Shown here one piece after another: positions 21,912 through 36,459 of a stretch of 40,732 nucleotides of DNA. The notes beneath the pieces are model-generated. The model saw nothing but the letters and a program-made list of their open reading frames with translations. It was not told the origin of the DNA and did no database searches. Made by a program: the position numbers and the translations under genes. This stretch comes from Fragilariopsis cylindrus CCMP1102 (lineage: Eukaryota; Bacillariophyta; Bacillariophyceae; Bacillariales; Bacillariaceae), in the NCBI GenBank assembly GCA_900095095.1, contig FMBT01000187.1:1-40732 (forward strand). The letters are read 5' to 3'. The first letter of the stretch is position 1, and every line of letters begins with the position of its first letter.

Positions 21912-22720
21912 GCTAGCTCTATCATTCTAAAATATCTTTAATTTTGGATTGCAATGGTTCCAAACCACAAAAGCTATTCAAAAACTGCAGTACATTAAAA
22001 ATAAATGTAAGACATGATCTTATTTTCCCACTCCCGCGCCCATTACATACATGGCTATACACATGATACGATTTTTCCCCAAAAACTTTATTCTTGATTT
22101 TTGGTCATGCAGCGCCAGAAAAAGAAAATCAGTTTGGTTTTAGAGCTAACTTATGTTCTTGGTGAATATGTGCAAAGTAAGGCTACATCATAATGGTTTG
22201 GTTTAATAAGAAGCTTTCATCCTAAAAATTCACAGTTATAGAATAGCATCCTTTTTTTCTATTTACCTTCTTATTTCAACTAAAATGGGTTAAGAAAGAG
22301 GTCAGAAAATTTCAGCATAATGGATGGTGCATCTAGCTAGGTTAAGGGATTGCAATGAAATCACAGTGGTTTGATATGCAATTAGGATTAATACTAGATC
22401 CTGTGTACAGTAGCTAGAATGTACTGGTAGTAGGATGGAAGATCCCTTTGTGTTTTTTGATGACCTAACCGTACAGTATCTACTCCTCGCTCCGAGTTGT
22501 CTGCTTATTTCCGAGGAGGATCGAGGAATCCTCAAATTATTTTGCTTTTTTTTATTTGATTTAAAAAATGTCTGTGTTGATTTTGCTAATTTTAAATTAT
22601 TTCAATCGAGGGACAGTACATAATGATGATAAACGACAGAAGAGAACTACAGTCCACGATACTTACTTATTCACCGTATGACAGCGTTGGCGTTGCCACG
22701 ATATTAGAAATCGATCGATC
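21912..22720. other. Intergenic upstream of DNAJC11-like gene
   Basis: 809 nt with no supported gene. TACAGTA motifs lie at 22406-22412 and 22472-22478. Short open frames here lack any domain signal. Confidence 0.6.
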
Positions 22721-25240
22721 ATGTTGGATGAAGAAGAATCGAAGGACGACGAGCAGGATTATGATTTGCCAAATTTATATTCAATTCTTAACCTCAGTCA
22801 AGATGCTAGCAGCGACGAAGTGAAAAGGGCATACAAAACGCTTTCTTCTAGCTTTCACCCAGATAAGGTAAGGCTACGACCACCACCTCCGTCATCGTCA
22901 CCGTCGTCTCAAAATATAACTCAAGTACCGATGATCGATACTACACAACAACTGGATGAGATTCAGGATACATTTCTACAGTTCAAGAAAGCACACGACG
23001 TATTGATCGATCCTGTTTTCAGATTGACATACGATCAATACGGAGAAGATGGCGTTGAATTGATTAGACGAGTGCAACAGCAACAACGAGAACAAAAAAC
23101 AAGACGAGATGCTGCTGCTGCCGCCGCCGAAGAGGCAGAATCTAATAACCACGATGACGCTAACGACGACCACGACCACGATGATGATGCCAACGATGAT
23201 AGTTACCACAACCGCGACGACGACGATGATGATGATGACGATGATGTCGAGGAAGAAAATGACACGTTCAATTTATATGAGCGATTGGAACACATATTGG
23301 TCGCAGAAAATAATTCATCACAAGCCAAAGAAGAACTACGAAAATTCATGGTACAACACGATTATCAGCAAAATCTTACCGAAGACAATCAAGTTCATTT
23401 GAATCTATCAATGACATTCCCTCCAACCGTCGATCTTAAGAAGGTTATCTTTAAAGGAAGGGATTATATGCGGTACGTTCAAAAAAGTATCGTTGTCAAG
23501 CCTCCAACTAATGAGGAAGAACGAGAATATTACAAACAACGGATTATGCAGGAGAAAAGATTAATAGACTACCAAATTGGCCAATTGAGATCGGGTCAAA
23601 AAGCGGAGGTTGGTTTTAATCTTTCTTGTGTGCAACCACCAAGGAACAGTAACGGTAACAAGAAGAGCAATACCGCGAGAGATGCAGAGAATCATTCTAT
23701 GCAGCCTAATAAGTGGTCGATGGCTATAGGGGCAAGTACAGACTTAGTCTATCCAGAAGTGGCGCAGATTGCTACGTTAGCTGGGAAAGAAGTAGAAGAT
23801 CAACACCACGCGGTGTCTATGTTTGTCAACACAACGTACCAGCCAATCCCAGCAACTCAAATCAATCTGACCGCAAACTTATCGAACGACAATGAATCGC
23901 ATCAATATACACTCGGATCGACTCATACGTTCTTAAATCAAACCGCCTTTCGGTACGGTCTCACATACCTTTCGAAATCACCACTAGACACACCATTAAT
24001 TATTAATTTGAAATCCTACCGTCACATAAATAATATCGGTACGGCATCTGTGGGGATATCCTCGGGTGGTAACGGCCAGATGCTTCAATGGAATGCCAAA
24101 TTGGAAAAAACAGTAAACAATATTCATAAATGTTCTGCTAAAGCTTCTATTGGTTTGCTCCAGGGAAATTCTTTAGAGCTAAGTTACAGTGCTCGATTAC
24201 AAAAGAAGAACGATAATAATCAATCTAACGATCAGGAAAAGCGTGGTTATGATTGGTTGGACGATTATATTACTCTTCCAAAAAAGGTAGAAGTATCGAC
24301 GGTTCTTGGTCATTTCTATAAGATAACTGCAATGGTTACTCACGAAATCACTAGTCTTGCGACTAATCCTACATTAGGATTTGGATTGGAACACAACATA
24401 TCACTGGGACAGTGGGCATGGATATGGGAAATCTGCTACAACAATTCAACGTTTAAAATCCCTATTCCTTTGTTACATTTAGGTAGCGTCAGCAATCCGA
24501 GTAGGTTTTACGCGGGAAAATTATATTATGGTGTTTACTGTTTATTTATGCAATCAGTGGTGGCAGATTATTGCAAGATCAAGATCAGTCATCGGTGATG
24601 CTGAAGGACGAATATGATGATGATGATGATGGTGGTGGCGGTGGCGATAGGGGCAGCAATAATAGAAAAGAAGGAGTGCCCTTAAAGACCAAGAATGAAG
24701 GAGAGAAACAATAGCATTGATGGAGACGGTTGCAGAGAAGAAGAAATATCTCGAATCTCAACGACGCGATGGTCTGGTAATTGTAAAGGCCACTTACTGG
24801 CAGAATTTATCCCATAACGTGGGTGATAGAAATAACAATAATTCCGTTGTACACGAAGTTATCTCAATGGACGCAACGAAACAATTACAATTTTGGGTTA
24901 CCAATGGGAAGCTTGTAACTCCAGGTGTGATTCCGAAGGCATGTTGGATGGGGTTTTATAATCTACAAACCGATAAGAAATTTAAGAACATCATTCGGCG
25001 TCCACAAGAAGAAGTGGTGGGAGCCAATCACATATTCTGGAAAGATTAATGGTAAGGACGACAAAACGAAGTGATTCCGGGAATCAACACGATTCTTCAC
25101 AGGGTGGTCCGAAATTGACTGTAAGATATTCATACAAATCTTCTGTTTACGAAATTACTGTCGGCGAGATAGAAGCGTTGATACTTCCCTGCACTAACGA
25201 CGAAGCGGAACACTTAGGAGACTCTAATTTCATACAGTAG
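22721..25240 (+). CDS. DNAJC11-like mitochondrial J-domain protein
   Basis: About 840 residues after three single missing bases are allowed (near 24543 in a T-run, near 24700, and near 25035 in a GGTGGTGGG run); with them the length is a multiple of three. The N-terminus is a J domain: NLYSILNLSQDASSDEVKRAYKTLSSSFHPDK, carrying the HPD tripeptide that stimulates Hsp70 ATPase. It continues to AHDVLIDPVFRLTYDQYGEDG after a Pro/Ser insert. The middle resembles the DNAJC11 beta-rich region (GASTDLVYPEVAQIATL, YRHINNIGTASVGIS). The C-terminus has RRDGLVIVKATYW, LQFWVTNGKLVTPG and LTVRYSYKSSVYEITVGEIEALILP, the DUF3395 module that defines DNAJC11. The animal protein belongs to the mitochondrial intermembrane bridging (MICOS) machinery that shapes cristae. 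An acidic poly-Asp insert lies after the J domain. A mitochondrial carrier gene lies nearby but is separated by a minus-strand gene. Confidence 0.86.
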
Positions 25241-25625
25241 TTAAGTTCTTGTCTGAAAAAGAAGAAGAAAACACCAGGAACTAATTTGCGTACACTGCAC
25301 TCAAAGATAATGTCGAAAAGGTGCATTAAGCGTAAAGTGTGGTATCACATCATATATTTAGTTCGCACTCATAATGCTACTGCATTGTCTGTGGGAGTAA
25401 AGTAGATATTGCTAAGAAGATAATAACCATTTATTATTGATTCTTAGTCCATTCTATTTTCCTTTTATTATCAAATACAATCAATAATATTTTCTTTATA
25501 GTAGCAAGAAGAACTGAATACATGCAGATGCATGCCACTCGTCATTCAGAAGGAGATACTGTCTACATAAGTTGCGTTGCTCGTCAATGTGGATGACACA
25601 TTAGTACCTTCAATATTACCAGTAT
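25241..25625. other. Intergenic, convergent 3' ends
   Basis: 385 nt between the stops of the DNAJC11-like and MDR dehydrogenase genes. AT-rich, with no gene seen. Confidence 0.6.
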
Positions 25626-26862
25626 TTAAGATTCATTGCAAATGATTTGAACCTTCATAGTACTCTTTTCGGCAGCACATTTGATAGCAGCAACTGCCTC
25701 CGACAGCGGAAACGTTCGGGTGATATATTTTACAACATTCAACGGTCGGATATTTGCTTTCTTGTTGTTGCTACTGTCGTTGCCACTACCATCGATCTTG
25801 TTGTCGTTCGTAATTGCTAGCAGGTCCAATGCCTTATCAATAGGCCCACACCGACTACCGACCACTCTCAATTCATCGATCACAAATGGCGCAGCATTAA
25901 ATTTTTCACCCGCTGCGCATGTACTTTTCAAAACGAGTGTCCCCATTGGACGACATAATCCCGAAGCGAGTGATAGACCGGCAGGTGAGCCCGTTGCATC
26001 AACAACAACGTCGAATGACCAGCATATTCGGCAGATACACCATTAAAAGCTTTTTCGTCCTTGCAATCCGATACCGATCGACAATCAACCCCAGCACTTT
26101 CTCGAACAAGATCTAATTTGTGTTTATGCTTTCCAAATAAAATTGGTTTGGGATACTTGCTACAACCGAGCCTCGTTGAATGTTCTCTACCTAAAACTTC
26201 GGCAATCATCAAACCAAGCTTGCCGTCACCCAAAATCGCAACTTTATCGGGAGGAATAACGCTACCATCACCATCGTCATCATCATTGATGCTGCTGTTG
26301 TTATTGTCGAGATACCGTACCAGGCCCTGTTCAACGATTCGACATGCAGCGGCTAAGGGTTCAGCAAATACTGCAACCTCATCGGAAACATGGGATGGAA
26401 CTTCGTGTAGATTCGATACGGGTAAAGTTAAATATTCTGCAATTGTACCATTTCTATTTAATATCCCTAAACAGACCGAGTCGGACAATGGTTACGGCTC
26501 ATCATTGGACAATTCCCTTTTACATTACGATCGTGTGGAAAATTCAAACACACGTTACACGATGAACAACCGACATTGATATCACCACAAACTCGTTTAT
26601 TTAACCATTTTTCTTTTATTGATTCATCATCGGTATTTATCTCTTCAACGACACCAACAAATTCATGTCCTAATACACCAGTAAACCCCATATATCCCTG
26701 CAAGATTTCTAGGTCCGTATTACAAACTCCAGCTCGTAAAACTTTTATCTTTGCTTCATTTTTAAGAGGTACAACCATTGGAATCACACGTAATTCTCCG
26801 TGCGTATCTCCAGGTTTGGATACTAGAAAACCTTTCATCGTCGTCTTCGAATTAAGTGTCAT
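25626..26862 (-). CDS. MDR-family zinc alcohol dehydrogenase
   Basis: About 412 residues after two missing T bases are allowed (near 26480, giving RSVLGILNRNG, and near 25998, giving GHFDVVVDATGSPAG). The N-terminal GroES-like domain has the catalytic zinc ligands Cys47 (AGVCNTDLE) and His66-Glu67 (GHEFVG). Cys99, Cys102 and Cys105 plus a fourth Cys (118 or 126) form the structural zinc lobe, with an insertion of about a dozen residues before the last. The Rossmann half has VAILGDGKLGLMIAEVL, a GxGxxG-type dinucleotide site. The pattern GVCNTDLE...GHEFVG...TVLGI-like...AEYLTLP...EPLAAA is typical of a mainly bacterial MDR group of unknown substrate rather than of plant ADH or sorbitol dehydrogenase. 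The start may be Met1 or Met9. It is divergent from the mitochondrial carrier. Confidence 0.82.
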
Positions 26863-27337
26863 TTTTATTTGTGGTTGTGGTTGTGGATACGATTGCGATT
26901 GCGATTGTAGTAGTGATAGTAATATATGATGCAGTTATAGCTGCTTCGAAGTACTAGTAGGCATTTGAATCACTTAGTTGTATTTTTCACATTTAAAATA
27001 AATAAATAAATAATCTCATTCAATCGAAGAACCAGCCGAACAAAGATTTGCTTCGCGCGTCCTGCTCCGGCGCGCTGATGTACATGAACTACTACTATTG
27101 CATGTACTAGCAGGTTCAAGGTCCTCTAGCTACTGTACTTCAAAACTTGTGATTGATTCAGATTCCATCCGATGATTGATATTCGATTCGATAATCTATT
27201 ATTCGATTAGTTCTAACAAAGTGTCAACACTTTTATCCTGATAGTCGAATCGATCATAAAAGCTAGTAAGTAGTTAATAATTATTAGCTAGCAGTAATCA
27301 TAAGCAACAGAAATTAGATAGATAGGATCCATTCGAA
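26863..27337. promoter_or_regulatory. Divergent promoter (MDR / carrier)
   Basis: 475 nt between divergent genes, containing TACTGTA at 27131-27137 and a GATTGCGATTGCGATTG run (about 26893-26910) close to the dehydrogenase start. No gene is seen. Confidence 0.4.
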
Positions 27338-28500
27338 ATGACAGTGATCGCGTCGCCATCGTCGTCGAAGGCAAAGGCAAAGGAAATAACGAGGACCGGC
27401 GGCGGTGATTCCATACAAGTATGGTTGAAACGATCAGCGTCGTCTGCATTTCGTGGTGGTATATCTGGTTCCATCGCTATGGTGCTACAAGTTTTTGTTG
27501 ATGTGGCTACGGACCGTTGTAAATTATCAATATAGACACGGTGTTTCGAGTATCGAGGCATTCCGGATATTATATAAAGAAGGTGGAATTTTACGTTTTT
27601 ATCGTGGTGCGTCCTTTGCATTATTGACTGGTCCAGTCTCAAGATTCGGCGATACTGCTGCCAATGAAGGGATTAAAGATTTAATGACCGGTAGTAATCT
27701 TCCCGTATGGGCAATAACGTTGATGGCGTCATTAACGGCTGCCTTCTGGAGGGTTGCCATTACTCCATTAGATACAATCAAAACAACCTTACAAGTATCT
27801 GGGTCAACAGGATGGGATCGACTTTTCTTAAAAGTACAAAGTCATGGGATCAAAACTTTATGGGATGGTGCTCTTGGAAATTATTTAGCAACATTGGCTG
27901 GTCATTATCCATGGTGTAAGTATAACCAATAATAAGAAACTTCTGTGGCGTCATCATCCTCAACAACAAAAATAACAACAACAGAAAGCTTCATTACTGC
28001 GCTTCTCTTTCTCATCTCATTTCAATTCATTTGATCGTTTTTCTTCTGTTTTTTCAAATTTTTTCTCAACAGTTGTTGTGAACAATTGGTTGGAGAAAAG
28101 GATACCCCAACCTCAACAACAGAATATGCCTAATGACAAATATAAACACGTTGATGAACAACTGAAGAACAAACAACAATATCGATACCAACGATCTAAA
28201 TTGATCCGACGAGCATTTATTGGATTTTGTAGTTCATTTGCAAGTGATTGTATTTCTAATGGAATACGTGTTGTAAAAGTATACAAACAAACATCGGACA
28301 TTCCCTTATCGTATTTAGATGCAGTGGCCGCATTATTTGATGAATCTGGTTTGTTCTTTTTAATTCGTGGATTAGGATTAAAACTAATTTCAAATGGATT
28401 AAGTGGTATACTATTTTCGGTACTATGGAAAATGATCATGGATCGAATGAACAACAGTGCAACTGCGGTCGGGGAAGCAACTACGACAAAATCAAAGTAG
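27338..28500 (+). CDS. Mitochondrial carrier family protein
   Basis: Exons 27338-27915 and 28073-28500 around a 157-nt GTAAGT...CAACAG intron (phase 1), about 334 residues if one extra T in the GTTTTTG run near 27500 is removed. The mitochondrial carrier signature appears as TPLDTIKTTLQ (PxDxxK). Other carrier-like elements are EAFRILYKEGGILRFYRGAS and a second half with RVVKVYKQTS and LFDESGLFFLIRGLGLKL, matching the G-(x)3-F-(x)3-RG repeats after odd-numbered helices. These proteins exchange metabolites across the inner mitochondrial membrane; the substrate cannot be inferred. The signatures of repeats 1 and 3 are degenerate, so it may be a divergent or non-canonical carrier. The N-terminus is short and Ser/Lys-rich. 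Confidence 0.8.
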
Positions 28501-29945
28501 ATTAAATCAGAGATGTTAAATCAGTAAGTTAGCGATGCACATCAATAATTCATTCCATCTAATAGAGAGATTCTATCAAAGGTAACATATATAACATCTT
28601 GGAATCAATGTGGACAGGCTTGAATTGAATACTAGAATCCCCAGTGCTGTTCACTCATTAACACCGCATCAAACGGCCGAGGCATAGATAAGATGATGGT
28701 TTGCCTCCATATTAAACTTTCAATAATTCTTAGGCACTACCCGTAGATAGATCATAACTTTATACTCGTAAGTATTGTTTTCATTATGAAGAGAATAGCA
28801 ATAGCGCACTATTTGCACTCTATGTTGTTACTTCCAATTATTGTTGCTTCATTGATAAACATGTTAATTATTTGAATGCTTTCATAGAAGGCTTACTATT
28901 ATTTTTATGGCTTCCTTCACATTCTGTCAATGTGAGAAAAATATGTTAGGGATACCCCTAAAACACCCATAAATCATCTCTTAATGTCACCAATCTTGTA
29001 TATACAAAGTTGTACATTAGCAAGGAGTTCTCCTTGCTCAGTGCCAAAGAGAAGGAAGAGGAGACACAGGAATCATATGCGGTCTAGAGTTTTGCATGCT
29101 TTAGTTTATTTATTAGCTTGACTCCCATTAAGTATTATTGTGTATTGTGAAGATTATTCTACTAAAATTTCCCTTCACTTTGTCAAATCTCTCTTTATAT
29201 TCACTGCACTGTGTGGCAGCAGAAAATTCTTAAATTGCCGGATTTTTGTATTACTGAATTGGAGGAAAGATCTAGTAGATGCAATCATTGAATTGAATTG
29301 TTGGAAAGAGCCTTTGCAACTGTAGCCCTATTTTATTATTATTTTCAAGCTATTGCAGCAGCATATAATGCATGCTATGTAGAAACAATATCTTATATAG
29401 ACTCACAAAAGCTGTTAGCAAAATCGATATATTTGAAATTCGTAGCAACAAAAAGCAACAAAATCAGATTTCACGGAAATTTACGTTGCATTTTGAGTGA
29501 TTTTATTTTCCCTTAGCCCCCCTTCAACTTCCACTTGGAGTACAGTAAAAGTTAGTAGAATGAAAGTTGAAGAAAAACTTGAGCTAAAATTAATTGATTG
29601 ATTGATGGAGAAGCAAAACGCAAAACGGCAGAACGACGACAATCACAGCGTCATTTACCTTTGCATATTTCTGGGCCAACACCATTTTCGTTTAAACACA
29701 ATTACGACGTTGCAGTTCAAGCAAAAAAGAATCGATTAATTCTGCAGAGTGTTGATCCAATCAAGCATTTTTGGTCAAAGAGATTACTGGCGGAAACCAT
29801 ATTTTTGATCGACGGATATATTTACATACAGGACAACACTACGCGACAACGTTAATCATCAAGAAAAAGATTTCAGTTTTGCTTCTATTCAATCAAAAGC
29901 AATTGATAAATTTTAGGAAAAATACAATACAACAAAACTTTTAAA
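28501..29945. other. Large intergenic gap
   Basis: 1445 nt without a supported protein gene. Short frames at 29140-29325, 29298-29516 and 29598-29855 show no domain or codon pattern like the neighbours. The clearest structure is the hairpin cluster at about 28917-29038. Confidence 0.6.
28917..29038. other. Cluster of four perfect hairpins
   Basis: Four inverted repeats lie within 122 nt. TCACATT/AATGTGA (28917-28935, 5-nt loop). TTAGGG/CCCTAA (28946-28961, 4-nt loop). TTGTAT/ATACAA (28996-29007), which extends outward with one mismatch. AGCAAGGAG/CTCCTTGCT (29019-29038, 2-nt loop). They could fold as a structured RNA or a DNA element; no known RNA family is recognised. Confidence 0.45.
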
Positions 29946-33151
<3,206 letters not shown>

Positions 33152-33879
33152 AAAAATTAGATTTTAACTGTGTAATTATCATTAATAGATGACTATATTA
33201 GTAATAAGTAGTAGTATTAGTATTTGATACAATATAAGGATGCTTCGCTTACAATGTGAAAAGTATTATGCTACTCTAATAGCGTAGTTCGCACAGTAGT
33301 ACAAGCAGGGTGATAACAAGTACAACGTTGTAATACTGTAACTTCATCCAAGTACCAGATCAACTCGTTCTGTCCTTCCATCATATCAGATATGAGATTT
33401 GAGGAATTAACATGGTTTCGGCCTTTTACGAGGAAATCGAATTTTCTATTAACAAAGTAAAAGCACGACAAAACTATCGATTTAAACTAGTACACAAGAA
33501 AAACTTCGAATTTGAAAGGGGGAAATCCCCAAAATACACTGAAATTCGAAAAATATCAAAACACCCACTGACGTACTCAAATGCGCGCGCCAAAGAAACA
33601 TCAACGTGTTGTACCTTATGACGCATAAAAAATGAACAAAAGAATGTAGGTTTGTGTGGTGTTCTGCTAGAGTTACATTGCGATCTTGCCTTTGCTCCGT
33701 CGTACGTACGGCACTAGTACATACGTTTGGTGACGTAACGAGAAAGAAATAAAGAAAGTCTATCCAACAATTGACAAGTAGGACAGACTGTTACTTGTAG
33801 TAGAAAGAGATAAGAAAAAACTTCACAAACCTCACAATTCTTTCCAGAATAAATATCTCAATAATACAAAGTGATAATA
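33152..33879. promoter_or_regulatory. Intergenic / FNR promoter
   Basis: 728 nt between the GluRS stop and the FNR start. TGACGT, the CRE core of diatom CO2/cAMP-responsive elements, occurs at 33569-33574 and 33731-33736 (144 nt before the ATG), and again in the FNR intron at 34200-34205. TACTGTA lies at 33334-33340. No gene is seen; function of these sites is inference from motif only. Confidence 0.4.
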
Positions 33880-35323
33880 ATGAAGACCGTATTCTGTTTA
33901 GCCGCCATTGTCGCATCGGCTTCCGCCTTTGCTCCTGCTTCCAAGCCTGCTTTCAGGTAAGCTTTCCTTTTTTGTTGAAACTGAAACAAAACCAAACAGT
34001 TGTATTGTTTGTGTGTTGGTATCGCCGAAAAATTGTCGCCGTGGTTGAAGTTCTATACTTTAATCCGTTCTGTAATTTTTTTGAGTCCACTGTAGTGAAA
34101 GTTCATTCAACTTGGCTTATAAGAAAATGGACGAAAGACGATGTTATTGACTCTTTCTGTTCGGGAATGATCGTTGATATACTTCTGTATTTAAAATATT
34201 GACGTATCTGTTTCTAATCTTATTCTTACCAATTCGTTCTATTCTTATGATGTGTGATGTACTTTCACGTTTATTTTCTCTTTCGAATAACGAATATTAT
34301 ACTGACTACTATTACTATATCTACATTTACTTAAAATCACCAACAACAATTTAATTATTTATTCATATACTACCATTACTATTACACAGCACGCAAATTG
34401 CTGCTGAAGACTTCCTTGAAGCTGAACCATTCTACGACCAATCGACTGTTCCAGTAAATGTGTACAAGAACAAATCCCCCTTCACCGGAAAGGTTGTCTC
34501 CACCAAGCGCATCGTCGGTCCACAAGCCACCGGTGAAACTTGTCACATTATCATCGATCACGATGGTGACTTCCCTTACTGGGAGGGTCAATCATGGGGT
34601 GTCATGCCCCCAGGTACTCGTGAAAAGGATGGAAAACCACATTCCGTCCGTCTTTATTCCATCGCTTCATCCCGATATGGTGATGATATGACCGGTAAGA
34701 CCGGATCCTTGTGTGTCCGTCGTGCAAACTACTGGTGCCCAGAACTAAAGGCTGACGATCCAGCCAAGGCGGGTATCTGCTCGAACTTCCTTTGTGATTC
34801 CGTACCTGGTACTGAAGTTAAGATGACCGGACCTGCTGGTAAGGTTATGCTCATGCCTGAAGAAGATCCAACCATTGACTACATCATGGTTGCCACCGGA
34901 ACAGGAATTGCCCCATACAGAGGTTTCGTCCGTCGTCTATACGCAGAAGACACACCTGCCGCACGCGCATACAAGGGTGAAGCCTGGTTATTCCTAGGTG
35001 TTGCCAACACCGACGCTCTTTTATACGATGATGAATTCCAACTTGCTGCCAAGAAGGGTCTTAGAATTGACTACGCACTTTCTCGTGAACAAGAAAACAC
35101 TAAGGGAGGAAAAATGTACATCCAAGACAAGGTCGAAGAATATGCCGATGAGGTTTTCGCGAAACTTGAAGGTGGTGCCCACATTTACTTCTGTGGTTTG
35201 AAGGGTATGATGCCTGGTATCCAAGAAATGCTTAAGGGAGTTGCCGAAAAGAAGAACGTTGATTACGATGCATGGCTCAAGGGATTGAAGAAGGCCAAGC
35301 AATGGCACGTTGAAGTCTACTAA
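33880..35323 (+). CDS. petH: Plastid ferredoxin-NADP(+) reductase
   Basis: Exons 33880-33956 and 34390-35323 with a 433-nt GTAAGC...ACACAG intron give 336 residues. The presequence has a textbook ASAFAP site at residues 14-19 (signal peptide then transit peptide). The intron sits shortly after it. The enzyme has the FNR pattern: [14 protein letters not shown] (FAD, RxYS), [33 protein letters not shown] (NADP pyrophosphate loop), [38 protein letters not shown], and a C-terminal WHVEVY ending with the conserved Tyr that stacks on the flavin. It passes electrons from ferredoxin to NADP+ at photosystem I. Codons are strongly biased to C/G-ending forms (AAG, TTC, ACC, GTC), unlike neighbours, as expected for high expression. 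There is no N-terminal phycobilisome-binding domain. Confidence 0.97.
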
Positions 35324-35987
35324 ATAATGAAATGAAAATTTCGAAATTCTTGTTGACGAAGCTGTTCTATTTTTTTTAATTCAATCCATCATTATTATTT
35401 TTTTAATCTTGATAGAGATGGAGACATTATGAAGTGTGCTCGCTTAGTTTAATTTTAATTTCTTTAGTAGAAGCTATTATTTAATTTCCAACAACATATC
35501 TGTCTATAGTGTATTTGTCAACTTTATTTGGTAGTTGTGGTGTTTAACTTTTGCCCAAATCATTTTCGTTATTTGGACGAACATAGTCACGGAAAATATT
35601 TGTGACGCCGTATTGAAATTATTATCCCTGACATAATTTTAGTATAAATAAAATTGCTTCTTGTACGGTACAGAAAAAAGATTTCGAACATTTTAGTCGT
35701 ACTAGTCAAAGTTCCGCCCCTGTTACAACGTAAAACATCAACATTCGAAGCTAAAAGCGAACCAGAAGCTTTTTTTCTTTATTTTGGGCACGTTAAAAGT
35801 ACCGTTCTTCGTATGTCTAATTTAATTAATGATACAGCGTACTAATACCAATAGTATATATTACAATAGTTGTGTCCATAATTACAGTCACCTGGATATT
35901 GACGATTCACAAAAAGTGAAAGAGATCTACAACAAGTGTACAGTATCTTTAGTAGAAACTTGATACATAATATTATAATATCATATC
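35324..35987. other. Intergenic, FNR 3' region to MFS promoter
   Basis: 664 nt. AT-rich with T-runs; TACAGTA at 35939-35945 lies about 45 nt before the transporter ATG. The open frame at 35654-35845 is unsupported. Confidence 0.55.
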
Positions 35988-36425
35988 ATGGCGAACTTTT
36001 CCTCCATCTTTTGGGGGTGTTTAGCTCTATGTGCTGCTATGACGTTCCGGTCAAGTGGCTACTACAAGAAGATCTCTGAACGCAACAAAAGCAACAAAGA
36101 TGATGAGGACGAATTGAGCGACGATGTTAAAAAGGCTCACAATAATTTACTAAGGAAATACCTTTTCGTTTACCTCTTAGCTACATTAAGTGACTGGTTG
36201 CAAGGACCATATGTGTATGCACTCTACTCCGATTACGGATTTGAACAACACGAGATCGCTCAACTCTTCGTAGCCGGATTTGGATCTTCGATGATTTTTG
36301 GATCTTTCGTTGGAGGAATTGCTGATTCGGGTGGGAGGAAGAAATTTGTTATTATTTTCGCCCTTGTATATCTAGGAAGTTGTATCACAAAGCGTAAGTG
36401 GGAATTGAATATATATTTAGTATAT

Positions 36426-36459
<34 letters not shown>

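Noticed and set aside
22137..22148. A 12-nt match to the start of the Cas9 crRNA repeat / guide scaffold (GTTTTAGAGCTA)
   Set aside because: Single copy, no repeat-spacer structure, no cas genes, and the match ends after 12 nt; treated as coincidence.
2114..27520. Programmed ribosomal frameshifting as the cause of the frame breaks
   Set aside because: The breaks occur in both directions, at varied sequences with no shared slippery heptamer or downstream structure, and mostly at homopolymers.
29598..29855. 85-codon frame in the intergenic gap
   Set aside because: No recognisable motif and no supporting splice pattern; composition resembles noncoding flanks.
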